DNA of 64,000 nucleotides from an uncultured Collinsella sp. (GCA_934630735.1 CAKTWK010000006.1:20251-84250), one strand, 5' to 3'. Shown: positions 16,547-24,847, counted from the stretch's first letter. A program made the numbers and translations. Notes: generated by a model not told the origin, from the sequence alone.

Positions 16547-16586
16547 TGTAAAGGCCTCATGCAGAGTTTTGCATGAGGCCTTTACA
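16547..16586. terminator. Perfect 17-bp stem after mntP
   Basis: TGTAAAGGCCTCATGCA at 16547 and its exact reverse complement at 16570 enclose a six-base loop. There is no T tract, so it may act as a weak terminator for mntP or as part of the hipBA control region, which starts on the next base. Confidence 0.6.
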
Positions 16587-16627
16587 TGCAGACTTTTGCA
16601 GGTCATACTAATATGCAAAAGTCTGCA
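16587..16627 (+). promoter_or_regulatory. hipBA operator/promoter
   Basis: TGCAGACTTTTGCA (16587) and its inverted copy TGCAAAAGTCTGCA (16614) are separated by 13 bases that hold a -10-like TACTAAT. Dyads of this kind flanking the -10 are typical for autorepression by HipB with HipA. Confidence 0.7.
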
Positions 16628-16642
16628 CGTTTGGAGATCGCC

Positions 16643-17113
16643 ATGGACACCCTTCCCATCACCACGCCGCGCCAAGTTGGCATCTACGTTCGCCAGGCAC
16701 GCGAGGCTCAGGGTCTCACCCGTGCCGCCCTCGCCAAAACGGCCGGCGTTTCGGAGCGCTTGCTCGCATCGCTCGAGCTAGGAGACGCTACCGGTATTCG
16801 GCTCGACAAGCTGTTGGTGATTTTCGATGCTCTCGGATTGGCGCTCGCCGCTCAAGGGGATATCGCCGAAACGAAAAATGAGCAGTCAGCCAACGTCCCG
16901 CATGCCAATCCGCTGCCTCGCAGCATCCCCAGGCGCCATCACACTCAACGTCCTCATCATCGCAACCGTCGTAGTACCGCCATTCCGGCTCTTGCAGATA
17001 CCCCCTTTACATCCGCACTCTACGACGAGGTCTTCGCCGATTTCGCCATGTCCAATCTCGGAGTCTCGATTGCCGCTAATGCACCCGCCCAAGCCAAGTC
17101 TGAAGGGAAATAG
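16643..17113 (+). CDS. hipB: HipB-like antitoxin, XRE helix-turn-helix regulator
   Basis: A 156-residue protein. The N-terminal XRE domain covers about residues 10-70 (VGIYVRQAREAQGLTRAALA then GVSERLLASLELG). The remaining 80 residues are basic and poorly conserved, longer than the short tail of E. coli HipB. The ATG at 16643 has GGAG six bases upstream. It should bind the dyad just upstream and neutralise HipA, whose gene begins three bases after this stop. Confidence 0.85.
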   Translation: MDTLPITTPRQVGIYVRQAREAQGLTRAALAKTAGVSERLLASLELGDATGIRLDKLLVIFDALGLALAAQGDIAETKNEQSANVPHANPLPRSIPRRHHTQRPHHRNRRSTAIPALADTPFTSALYDEVFADFAMSNLGVSIAANAPAQAKSEGK

Positions 17114-17116
17114 TCT

Positions 17117-18421
17117 ATGGCCAGAAAAACGCTTCGGACTATTATTTGCGGCGTACCTGCGGGAACGCTCACGCAAGATGAGAACGGTCTTATCAGCTTT
17201 ACCTACGATCATGACTATGACGGGCCAGCCCTATCGACCAACATACCCGTATCAAATCGCACATACGGCCAACAGGTCATGAATCCGTACTTGTTTGGCC
17301 TTCTACCCGACAGCGAGGACCAACGAAAAGCGATTGCCGCCGAATTCAACGTTAGGCCCAACAATCCCGTTGCGTTGCTCAGCCATATCGGACTCGACTG
17401 TCCGGGCGGAGTGCAGTTTTGTGCCGAAGAAGATGCCGACGCCGTCCTGCATCGCGCTGGCGACTACCGCCCTATACACGACCACGAAATTGCTCTCCAT
17501 CTCAAGTCGATCAGAGATGACCGCGATGCATCGTGGATGGGTCTAGATGAAAGTTGGTCACTTGGAGGCAACCAGGGCAAGTTCGCGCTCGCGTTCATAA
17601 ACGGCCGCTGGTGCGAATGCATGGGCTCCTCGCCCACGACGCATATTTTCAAAAATGGCGTTATCGGATTTAAACTCGAGGCTCTCAATGAGTTTGTCTG
17701 CATGAAAAGCGCCCAGCGCGCCGGTATCGCAACGGCAAACGTCGAATATCGTATGTTTGAGGACGAACCTGCCCTCATTGTTGAGCGCTATGACCGCGTG
17801 AAAGTCGAAGACGGAACGATCAGGCGCCTACATCAAGAAGACCTCTGTCAGGCACTTGGGGTGATGCCCGCCCAAAAGTACACAGCAGACGGCGGCCCGA
17901 CCACCCGCGACATTCAAGAGCTCCTCGTAAATACGAGCCACCATCAACTTAACCTGTATCTGTTTACGCAGATACTGTTCTTCAACACCATTATCGGCGC
18001 ACCGGATGCGCACGCGAAAAACTATTCCCTACTCCTTGGAAACGACGGCGCAGCCATGATGGCTCGAATGTACGATGTCGCATCGGGGCTGGCATACGAG
18101 CGCATGCGCCGCCGGGCGCGTCTTGCCATGAGCGTTGGCGGCGAAAATCGTGTGGGGCGCATCGGTCCAGGCGCTATCCGCCAATACCACGGTATGGGAG
18201 ACCCCGCGCTGGAGGCGACGCTCACCGATGCCGGGCTATCCGAGAAGTTTTGCTTTGCGACCATGATGGACCTCGCCTACGAGGTGCCCATTTGCATGGA
18301 AGAGGTCATGGACGAATACGCCGACCTGCCCGGCATGACGGACCTGCGCGAGCATATGCTCGGCCCTGTCCGCGAAAACTGCCAGCGCACCCTCGACCTC
18401 ATCAAGGCGGATATGGGCTAG
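17117..18421 (+). CDS. hipA: HipA-type serine/threonine kinase toxin
   Basis: A 434-residue HipA. In E. coli HipA phosphorylates glutamyl-tRNA synthetase and causes growth arrest. Visible parts are the N-terminal subdomain, the regulatory P-loop-like LGGNQGKFAL at 149-158 (no serine at the E. coli Ser150 position), IVERYDR at 221-227, the catalytic loop APDAHAKNYS at 295-304, and YDVAS at 319-323 in the metal-binding DFG position. All catalytic landmarks are present, so it should be active. The target here is unknown. Confidence 0.9.
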   Translation: MARKTLRTIICGVPAGTLTQDENGLISFTYDHDYDGPALSTNIPVSNRTYGQQVMNPYLFGLLPDSEDQRKAIAAEFNVRPNNPVALLSHIGLDCPGGVQFCAEEDADAVLHRAGDYRPIHDHEIALHLKSIRDDRDASWMGLDESWSLGGNQGKFALAFINGRWCECMGSSPTTHIFKNGVIGFKLEALNEFVCMKSAQRAGIATANVEYRMFEDEPALIVERYDRVKVEDGTIRRLHQEDLCQALGVMPAQKYTADGGPTTRDIQELLVNTSHHQLNLYLFTQILFFNTIIGAPDAHAKNYSLLLGNDGAAMMARMYDVASGLAYERMRRRARLAMSVGGENRVGRIGPGAIRQYHGMGDPALEATLTDAGLSEKFCFATMMDLAYEVPICMEEVMDEYADLPGMTDLREHMLGPVRENCQRTLDLIKADMG

Positions 18422-18452
18422 GCGCCAATCAATTCACATTTCTTAAAAGAAG

Positions 18453-18493
18453 AGAGGGGGGCACCCGTCGCAAAAGCTCGGATGCCCCCCTCA
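18453..18493. terminator. Terminator between hipA and pepD
   Basis: GAGGGGGGCA and its near-complement TGCCCCCCTC enclose about 20 bases. It lies between convergent genes and may serve both. Confidence 0.65.
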
Positions 18494-18547
18494 TAATGTC
18501 ATTTGCAATCCGCTAGCACATGGCTCGGACCGCTGCTAGCGCAACCT

Positions 18548-20005
18548 TTACGCAGCGAGGCGCTTGAGGACGTCGATGAGCAGCTCGTAGAAGCGCTCGG
18601 CAGAAGCGAGCTCCATGCTCTCGTCCGGGGTGTGGACATCGGAGAGCGTCGGGCCCACGGCGATGGCGTCCAGGCCGTGCAGGGCCTCAGCAAACAGGCC
18701 GCACTCAAGGCCGGCGTGAATGGACTCGATGCGCAGCTCGGAGCCAAAGAGCTCGCGATAGCTCTCGACAAAAACGTCGCGGACCGGCGAATGCTCGGCA
18801 TAGCTCCAGCCGGGATACTCGAACTCGAACTTGGCGTCGAAGCCCAGGACATCGGCCAGCGTCTGCAGGCGATCCTTGAACTCGTTCTGCAGCGAGGTGA
18901 TCGAGGAGCGCGGGGACAGCATGATCTTGACCTGGTCGTCGGAAGTGGCGACCACGCCGATGTTGGAGGAAACCTCGACGGAGCCGTCGGTGGCGACGTT
19001 GCGGCGAATCACGCCGTTAGGGGCAAGACGCAGGGCGCGGATGAGGGCAAGCGCGGACTTCTGGTCCATGGCCTCGACCTCGGCGTCGTCGGCAATCTCG
19101 ACGGTGCAGGTAAAGCCGGGGTCGAAGACCTCGAGCTCGGCAGTGACGTCGGCGATGATGTCCTTTGCGATCTGGGCCGCGGCCTCGGCGGCAGCGTGGT
19201 CGGCGTAAACCAGCTCGGCCTTGCACTCACGGTTGATGGCGTTGTCCTTAGTGCCGCCGTTAAAGCTGACGATGGCGGGCTCGCCGGCGACCATCAGGCG
19301 GTCGATGATGCGGGCCATGATGAGGTTGCCGTTGCCGCGCTCCAGGTTGATATCGTTGCCGGAATGACCACCCAATAGGCCGGAGATGTCGAGCGTGAGG
19401 GTGCTGCCGGTCTTGTGCTCGCGCACGATGGGGCAGGTGTAGGTAACGACGACGCCGCCGGCGCAGCTGACGGTGGCAACGCCCTCTTCCTCGGAGTCAA
19501 GGTTAATCATGGTGCGGGCGCTAATCTGGGACTTGTCGAGCGTCTCGGCGCCGACCAGGCCAGTCTCCTCGTCGGTGGTGAATACGCACTCGAGGGCGGG
19601 GTGAACGATCGAATCGTCATTGAGAACAGTGAGCATCAGAGCGACGGCGATACCGTTGTCGGCGCCCAGGGTGGTGCCGTTAGCGGTGAGGACACCGTCC
19701 TTGACGACCAGGTCGATACCGTCGGTCGTAAAGTCGTGCTCAACAGAGCCCAACTTGTCGCACACCATATCGATGTGGCCCTGCAGCATCACGGTCGGAG
19801 CATTCTCGGCGCCGGCAGAAGCGGGCTTGCGAATGATGACGTTGTAGACCTCGTCCTGGTACACATCGAGGCCGCGCTCCTTGGCAAACGCAACCAGGAA
19901 ATCGCTGATGCCCTTCTCGTTGCCAGACCCACGGGGGATCGCGCTGACCTCCTCAAAGAAATGGAACAGCTGGGCGGGCTCGTAGCCGGTGATCTTGTAA
20001 TCCAT
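18548..20005 (-). CDS. pepD: Aminoacyl-histidine dipeptidase (PepD, M20 family)
   Basis: A 485-residue zinc dipeptidase of family M20 (C subfamily) that splits Xaa-His dipeptides and related substrates. The metal motifs are LQGHIDMVC near residue 76, GADNGIAVA near 114 and TTDEETGLVGA near 143, with GGHSGNDI further on. The ATG at 20005 follows AAGGAGG at proper distance; the longer reading starts in non-coding sequence. Cytoplasmic peptide use. It stands alone between terminators. Confidence 0.93.
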   Translation of the reverse strand: MDYKITGYEPAQLFHFFEEVSAIPRGSGNEKGISDFLVAFAKERGLDVYQDEVYNVIIRKPASAGAENAPTVMLQGHIDMVCDKLGSVEHDFTTDGIDLVVKDGVLTANGTTLGADNGIAVALMLTVLNDDSIVHPALECVFTTDEETGLVGAETLDKSQISARTMINLDSEEEGVATVSCAGGVVVTYTCPIVREHKTGSTLTLDISGLLGGHSGNDINLERGNGNLIMARIIDRLMVAGEPAIVSFNGGTKDNAINRECKAELVYADHAAAEAAAQIAKDIIADVTAELEVFDPGFTCTVEIADDAEVEAMDQKSALALIRALRLAPNGVIRRNVATDGSVEVSSNIGVVATSDDQVKIMLSPRSSITSLQNEFKDRLQTLADVLGFDAKFEFEYPGWSYAEHSPVRDVFVESYRELFGSELRIESIHAGLECGLFAEALHGLDAIAVGPTLSDVHTPDESMELASAERFYELLIDVLKRLAA

Positions 20006-20153
20006 GGTGCCTCCTTGGCGCAACTGGTTAGACAGTAAGACATGCGACTTGTATATTCCCAGACTTTGCGTGCATAAACCAGTCGAAAACGCCGAGCGCC
20101 CTTGCATCATCGGCTAACGGCGGGGAAACGCCACTTTATTAAGATAAAGCAGG

Positions 20154-20681
20154 TTAGACGGGCCGCGCCGAAGGGACGTTTGACCCTTCAACCAACCTCA
20201 ACGCTTGATCAACGTTTATGCATACGCCATTGGTATGTTTAATGAGATTTTTGTCCTCCGTCACGACGTAATCGACGTCGATGCGATTGGCAACGCCCAG
20301 CATCAGGTCATCCTCAAAGTCATTGTGATGATGCCGGAACACAAAGGAATCGAACACCTCGTCCGCTCCAACCGAGGCGATAATCGACTTTTGCCGAATC
20401 AGGCGAACGCACGCCCACGCCGTCTCGTCGGCACCGGCGATGGCTTCTGGAGTGAGTGCTCCCACACGGCGAACATCAGCCTTCATCGCCCTTCCCAAGA
20501 TGTAATAAACATCTTTGACAGACAGGGAGGACGAGAAGAGGATAATATCTTCCGCTTCCGCCGCACGAGAAAAGAGCTCGACTATCGGCCTGGTCGCATT
20601 CGTACGAGCAAAAAAGTAATCGAGCCAGACGCTCGTGTCTATTAACAGTTTGAGCGTATGCTTCGTTCCGACGCCGCTCAT
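20154..20681 (-). CDS. PIN-domain toxin (VapC-like)
   Basis: A 175-residue PIN-fold ribonuclease. The first acidic residue is in LLIDTSVWLDYF near the N terminus, others in the middle (SSSLSVKDVYYI) and in FEDDLMLGVANRIDVDYVVTED. It starts in the ATGA that also ends the antitoxin gene, so the two are translationally coupled. PIN toxins of type II systems cut tRNA or rRNA; the target here is unknown. Lower GC than the flanks suggests acquisition. Confidence 0.82.
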   Translation of the reverse strand: MSGVGTKHTLKLLIDTSVWLDYFFARTNATRPIVELFSRAAEAEDIILFSSSLSVKDVYYILGRAMKADVRRVGALTPEAIAGADETAWACVRLIRQKSIIASVGADEVFDSFVFRHHHNDFEDDLMLGVANRIDVDYVVTEDKNLIKHTNGVCINVDQALRLVEGSNVPSARPV

Positions 20682-21043
20682 GATTCGATCCAATCGCCAA
20701 ATCTCTCGCTCATCATTTGGTCGTATAACTCGTCGTAATCGAAGGCTTCATCGGTGCTCGGCCTCTGAATCGAGAACCGCTCGTAAAAACTCGAAACTAA
20801 CGCAGCCCCTTCCGAGACATGGGGCAAACGTGCCTTCGATCGTATGTCGTCAGACAGGGCTTCGTCATTATTCTTTTTTGCGGGCATATGGCCGTTCTCG
20901 ATCAAGTATTGCCACAGCTCCCTCACCGCTTGGGACGGCGTCATACCGATGCGCGCAAGCACCGCATCCCCCGCTTCCTTGAGTTGAGAATCGAGACGCA
21001 CATTCATCTGGACGGAACGTCTGTCGAGCAACGTCGTTGCCAT
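20678..21043 (-). CDS. RelB/DinJ-like antitoxin
   Basis: A 121-residue protein with an N-terminal ribbon-helix-helix signature (VQMNVRLDSQLKEAGDAVLARIGMTPSQAVRELWQ pattern) typical of RelB/DinJ antitoxins. The C-terminal half is acidic and should wrap the partner. The ATG at 21043 has GGGAGG upstream. It overlaps the PIN toxin gene by four bases. A dyad at 21060-21092 is the likely binding site. RelB/DinJ antitoxins usually pair with YafQ/RelE toxins, so pairing with PIN is less common. Confidence 0.8.
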   Translation of the reverse strand: MATTLLDRRSVQMNVRLDSQLKEAGDAVLARIGMTPSQAVRELWQYLIENGHMPAKKNNDEALSDDIRSKARLPHVSEGAALVSSFYERFSIQRPSTDEAFDYDELYDQMMSERFGDWIES

Positions 21044-21059
21044 AACCTTGCCTCCCCGT

Positions 21060-21092
21060 TTGCTATACAAACCTCTTGAATAAGTATAGCAA
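21060..21092 (-). promoter_or_regulatory. Toxin-antitoxin operator
   Basis: TTGCTATAC and GTATAGCAA are inverted around 15 bases directly upstream of the antitoxin's ribosome site; a TTGACA lies just beyond. This is a plausible autoregulatory site. Confidence 0.6.
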
Positions 21093-21236
21093 GTTGTCAA
21101 GCAACTGGATGTCTCGACACAGAAGCACTTATTGGACCGGTTTTGCCGTTGTGGGATTAGTCACATATCTGCTGGATGAGCGGTAATACCAATATATAAC
21201 CTTTGAAAACAGGCGAAGCCGTTAGCACTCTTTCAT

Positions 21237-22046
21237 TTATATGCTCCGTTTTCTGATGGCACACTTGATGATCCAACAAAGTCCGAGGATGACAATGGGA
21301 ACGACTGTTGCCAGCGCTACAAATAGCAACGTCCCCGGCACGATGAATTGAATTGGTCGCGGGGACGCAAGGGTCGCCAGCCATGTCAAGTGCAGTGGCA
21401 TATTTGGATTCCCGTACCCCAAATAAAGCAGCAGGATGATGAACGATAGAACAAACGCGCCATTTCCAAAGAGCGAGATGGCCAGGACGAGCAGCAGGCA
21501 TAACGTTGTGCAAATCAAGGCAGCAAGAGACAGCCGAAGAAGAAACTCTCCGATCATATCCATCGTCATTCCTATGCCACTCGCGCTTTGGACCGCACCA
21601 ACGAGTATCGAAAAGAGAACAAAACCACCGACAAGCGTGACAATCGAGACAAGAGTCCTTGCAACCAACAACTGTACTGTTTTCATTCCCCTTGCATAGG
21701 AAACAAGCCATTGAGATCCCGTTATCGGAGTTCGAAACGCATAGCCGATGACGAGAACAGCAACAATAGGAAAGAACAGAGAATGGGCAAGCGGTGCCAC
21801 AGCGGAAAGGTAGCGAGCTCCATCTTTAACGAGGTCTCCCGGAATTCCCCCAAAACCATATTGTGGGTTTGGAAAGAAGCCCATAACACCGTCGCCAAGC
21901 CAATCGCTCGTTCCGTAGGCTCTCCATGGTTCATAAGACGCAGAATAAAGCAATGCGAGCACGAAACCTGCCGCAATCAGCAGAAGAGGCGCCTTGCTCT
22001 TCATAACTCGATAGGCTTCGGCCTTAATCATATCTTCGCAGCGCAT
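21237..22046 (-). CDS. ABC-2 type permease, second subunit
   Basis: A 269-residue membrane protein with about six hydrophobic segments, starting MRCEDMIKAEAYRVMKSK and then a helix APLLLIAAGFVLALLYS. The ATG at 22046 follows AGGAGGGGG and lies two bases after the first permease stop. Layout is that of ABC-2 exporters or self-immunity transporters of the LanEG/BcrB kind. It should pair with the other permease and the ATPase. Substrate unknown; the small peptide gene upstream is the best candidate. Confidence 0.75.
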   Translation of the reverse strand: MRCEDMIKAEAYRVMKSKAPLLLIAAGFVLALLYSASYEPWRAYGTSDWLGDGVMGFFPNPQYGFGGIPGDLVKDGARYLSAVAPLAHSLFFPIVAVLVIGYAFRTPITGSQWLVSYARGMKTVQLLVARTLVSIVTLVGGFVLFSILVGAVQSASGIGMTMDMIGEFLLRLSLAALICTTLCLLLVLAISLFGNGAFVLSFIILLLYLGYGNPNMPLHLTWLATLASPRPIQFIVPGTLLFVALATVVPIVILGLCWIIKCAIRKRSI

Positions 22047-22048
22047 TT

Positions 22049-22852
22049 CTACCCCCTCCTCGCTTTGATTCCCATGACCCCGAGCTGCAACGAAACAACG
22101 GTGCAAATAACAGAGAAAAGAATGATCTGATTAATGGCTAGGCCTTGAAAGCACAGATTTCCAAGATGACGTAAGTATGGTCCGACTGAGAGCCACCAGG
22201 GAATTTGCGTCGATGCGTGATTGGAAAAGACCACCAGCGTATATTCATCGGAGGCGAGCAGCGTCCCGACCAACACCAACATAATGCTAAGCGGTGCATT
22301 TCTAAGTAAATAGAAAACTGCCATCGACTGAGCTACTAATGCAGCCAAAATAGCATCAATCAAAAGCAACACGGGCAGGTATCTATCAAGAAACACCCGC
22401 CCATCCACATAGCAGCCAAGCGGAGATTTGAAGAGAGTAAATCCCGAAAACAGGTTGAACGCTATTGAAGTTGCAATCGTCAGAACAAGCCACTTTGCGA
22501 CAACGGCCTTTGCTATACCCGTACCCTTTGCATACGTCACTTCAGAAGACCTGCTTTGATAATCCATCGCACAGGAAATAACAATGCATCCGACCAGAAC
22601 GAAAAACCACTCGTAGGTCATGAATAGTGCCGTCCGAACCGCCGAACCAGCCGGGTCAGTCTTGTCGAGGATGTTCGCAAAGAAACCGATCTGTTTGCCG
22701 ACTCCCCCTAAATCAGATGTTCCATAGGTCCCATACATATTTGGATTACAGACATCTTTAACAATCCAAATCCCCCAGATCAACAACACGAAATAGGCTG
22801 GATTTCTGAGCAACCGACGGGCTTCGCATCTAATCAGTCGCAGAAGTTGCAT
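22049..22852 (-). CDS. ABC-2 type permease, first subunit
   Basis: A 267-residue membrane protein with an N-terminal helix (NPAYFVLLIWGIWIV) and five further hydrophobic stretches. Both permeases share the motif YGTSD..G after the first helix, so they probably arose by duplication. Its start overlaps the ATPase gene end by 23 bases. AT-richer than neighbours, as is the whole island. Confidence 0.75.
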   Translation of the reverse strand: MQLLRLIRCEARRLLRNPAYFVLLIWGIWIVKDVCNPNMYGTYGTSDLGGVGKQIGFFANILDKTDPAGSAVRTALFMTYEWFFVLVGCIVISCAMDYQSRSSEVTYAKGTGIAKAVVAKWLVLTIATSIAFNLFSGFTLFKSPLGCYVDGRVFLDRYLPVLLLIDAILAALVAQSMAVFYLLRNAPLSIMLVLVGTLLASDEYTLVVFSNHASTQIPWWLSVGPYLRHLGNLCFQGLAINQIILFSVICTVVSLQLGVMGIKARRG

Positions 22853-23558
22853 TATCTGCCTCCCCGATCAAATCCAAAAACCGCTTTTCCAGACTTCTGT
22901 CTTTATAGGAATTCTCTTCCTTAACGAGAAGTTTGCCTTGATGGAGAAAAGCGAAAGATGTCGCGACTTTCTCCAATTCATCTAGGTTATGGCTTGAAAT
23001 GAGCACCGTTTTATCCCGCCTGTCCTTCAACGACAGCAGGAGATCACGCACCTCAATCACACCCACTGGATCGAGCCCGTTTATGGGTTCATCCATGATG
23101 AGTAGTTGCGGGTTGCCCAGAAGAGCCGTTCCGATATCCAGGCGACGCTTCATGCCGAGCGAGTATTGTTTTACCGATGCATCCGCCGCATTTTCTAGGC
23201 CAACGGCAGCGAGCACTCGATTAACTTCACTTTTCGGCAGCCCCCACTCGATACAGCGTGAGATCAAGTTTTCTCGACCGGTTAAGTTCAAGAATGCCCC
23301 ACAGCCGTCAGGGACGAATCCGATATTTCTGCGTGCTCTTGCCAGGCCTGTTCTCCCAGACTCGCCGAAAAAACTGATTGAACCTTTCGTTGCTTTAAGC
23401 AAGCCAAGAAGAATATCGATCAACGTACTCTTCCCCGCGCCGTTCTCCCCAACGAGAGCGCACACTTCGCCCTCATCTATATCAAATGAAATATCAGACA
23501 ACGCCCAGTTTTTTCCGTAGCGCTTTGATAGATCCTTGATTGAAATCGCATTACCCAT
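22830..23558 (-). CDS. ABC transporter ATP-binding protein (BcrA/LanF-like)
   Basis: A 242-residue ATPase with Walker A GENGAGKST near residue 38, Q-loop region FVPDGCGAFLNLTG, signature YSLGMKRR, Walker B LLIMDEP and the H-loop SSHNLDELE. The YSLGMKRR form is typical of ABC-2 exporters for antibiotic peptides and immunity. It is first of three coupled transporter genes and lies after the terminator that follows the small peptide gene. Confidence 0.88.
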   Translation of the reverse strand: MGNAISIKDLSKRYGKNWALSDISFDIDEGEVCALVGENGAGKSTLIDILLGLLKATKGSISFFGESGRTGLARARRNIGFVPDGCGAFLNLTGRENLISRCIEWGLPKSEVNRVLAAVGLENAADASVKQYSLGMKRRLDIGTALLGNPQLLIMDEPINGLDPVGVIEVRDLLLSLKDRRDKTVLISSHNLDELEKVATSFAFLHQGKLLVKEENSYKDRSLEKRFLDLIGEADNATSATD

Positions 23559-23575
23559 GTCTCATGAACCTCATT

Positions 23576-23621
23576 AAAAAAGGCAGCGCGGCCGACGGAT
23601 GGCAGTTATCGACCACGCTGC
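23576..23621 (-). terminator. Terminator between peptide gene and ABC genes
   Basis: GCAGCGTGGTCG pairs with CGGCCGCGCTGC (12 bp with wobble pairs) and is followed by TTTTT on the minus strand. Partial read-through would give much peptide mRNA and little transporter mRNA, a pattern common in bacteriocin operons. Confidence 0.8.
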
Positions 23622-23661
23622 TTACCCTCTGCTGTCTTAACCAGCATTAACGTTCGCGTTC

Positions 23662-23772
23662 CTAGAAATGAACATATACGCCAAAACAGCTACAGCGCGA
23701 ACACGGGTGGTAATTGCGGTAGCCACCGCCACCACCCTGCACGTTGCAGTACGGATCAATTACGCAGTTTAT
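23662..23772 (-). CDS. Small Cys/Gly-rich peptide, candidate secreted peptide precursor
   Basis: A strong ribosome site AAAGGAGGT lies four bases before an ATA codon that opens a 36-codon frame: xNCVIDPYCNVQ, then five glycines, YRNYHPCSRCSCFGVYVHF and TAG. It has five cysteines, no leader of usual RiPP length and no double-glycine site with a long leader. No ATG, GTG or TTG fits the ribosome site, so translation would rely on ATA or the gene is damaged. No lanthionine or radical-SAM enzyme is nearby. Position before an ABC-2 operon and behind its own terminator suggests a peptide handled by that transporter. Confidence 0.55.
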   Translation of the reverse strand: MNCVIDPYCNVQGGGGGYRNYHPCSRCSCFGVYVHF

Positions 23773-23854
23773 AGTTACCTCCTTTCGATTTATCGTCTGT
23801 TTTAATACTTTGTTATCGTATATCGATAATCTTATGATTTCAAGAACTATTTTC

Positions 23855-23894
23855 AAATAAATTAAAGCTCCTACCGATCGTTTGCGGTAGGAGC
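23855..23894 (-). terminator. Terminator after XRE regulator
   Basis: GCTCCTACCG and CGGTAGGAGC form a 10-bp stem followed by TTTAATTTATTT on the minus strand. It separates the DUF2975-XRE pair from the peptide gene, which therefore has its own promoter in 23773-23854. Confidence 0.85.
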
Positions 23895-23940
23895 CTTGCA
23901 TGTATACGTGTTTGTCTTCTTGTCTTCTTATTCTGTTTTG

Positions 23941-24267
23941 TTATTCCTTAGAAAGATCTACTACGTAAACCTCTGTGGGCAATATCTCGGAGGTGTCGGG
24001 ATTGCGTCTTTGCAAAATCTTATTCCGCGCACGCGCGATGGTAAGTTCCTCAAGTTCTGTTTCACTCACGCGACGGATCAAATCTCCCGGCTGACAATCC
24101 AACTCAACACAGATATCGAGCAATGTCTTCAAGCGTATAGCCTTAATTTTTGCATTACGGATTTTAGAAATGTTGGCTGGCGTATGCCCAGTCGCTCTTA
24201 TTAGATCGGCATTTGTTTTCCCGGTCTTAAGCAAAAGTGTCTCAACCTCAACAATGAGATAATCCAT
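23941..24267 (-). CDS. XRE-family transcriptional regulator
   Basis: A 108-residue protein with a Cro/C1-type helix-turn-helix in the first 70 residues (KTNADLIRATGHTPANISKIRN, then LDICVELDCQPGDLI). This DCQPGDLI ending is typical for the YozG-like regulators that sit beside DUF2975 membrane proteins. The ATG at 24267 is preferred over a TTG two codons earlier. It follows the DUF2975 gene by ten bases. Its targets are unknown and may include the adjacent peptide-ABC unit. Confidence 0.8.
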   Translation of the reverse strand: MDYLIVEVETLLLKTGKTNADLIRATGHTPANISKIRNAKIKAIRLKTLLDICVELDCQPGDLIRRVSETELEELTIARARNKILQRRNPDTSEILPTEVYVVDLSKE

Positions 24268-24277
24268 GGTCAATCAC

Positions 24278-24847
24278 CTAGACCAAATCATCGGACTGGG
24301 ACTGCAAAAGCGCCCCATAGCGCCAGAAGATCGACAAAGCGAAAGCGACCATCATTGCAATGATAGATCCCACATCCAACGTGATGCCTGAGTCACCAAT
24401 CTGAAGGAGAGCGGAATTCATACGACAGCTCAACATACAATTGCCCATCATTACTTTTAAATCGCTGCCAATCTGTAGAGAGCCCATCACGGCATTAATT
24501 GCAAATAGGCAAGCAATAACGGCAATCATCCGTGCATGTCGAATAGTAAAAGGCGATTGACGACGAGCGACATCGAAGCTGATGCTTAACAATGTAAACT
24601 CCCCTGCAAGGAGCAAAACCGCCCATAGCGCCAAGTTTGGAAGCGCGATGCTGCCGCCCTCACCAAGCTCAACGACCCCTTCGATTACCACTGCGCCATT
24701 CAAAATACTTTGGCATGCAACAACAAGTGCCGAACCAAAGACGGCGATAGTGGCGATGGCAATAAGTACCAACACGGCACAAAGAACCATTCCGATTTTT
24801 CTCATGTTATCGAACGACATCTCAATTCTTTGAGCGCTATTCGCCAT
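24278..24847 (-). CDS. DUF2975-type membrane protein
   Basis: A 189-residue protein with four hydrophobic segments (residues about 19-44, 71-90, 108-128, 160-180). The arrangement and the XRE partner directly downstream fit the DUF2975/YozG pair seen in many Gram-positives, whose job is not established. ATG at 24847 follows AAGGAG; upstream M codons have no such site. Confidence 0.75.
   Translation of the reverse strand: MANSAQRIEMSFDNMRKIGMVLCAVLVLIAIATIAVFGSALVVACQSILNGAVVIEGVVELGEGGSIALPNLALWAVLLLAGEFTLLSISFDVARRQSPFTIRHARMIAVIACLFAINAVMGSLQIGSDLKVMMGNCMLSCRMNSALLQIGDSGITLDVGSIIAMMVAFALSIFWRYGALLQSQSDDLV

Noticed and set aside
21237..23558. Full lantibiotic cluster
   Set aside because: No LanB, LanC, LanM, radical-SAM, YcaO or peptidase gene lies in the island; only an ABC-2 transporter and a small peptide frame are seen.
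23662..23901. 79-codon reading of the small peptide from an upstream ATG
   Set aside because: The ATG lies inside the terminator of the XRE gene, and the strong ribosome site is internal, just before the 36-codon part.
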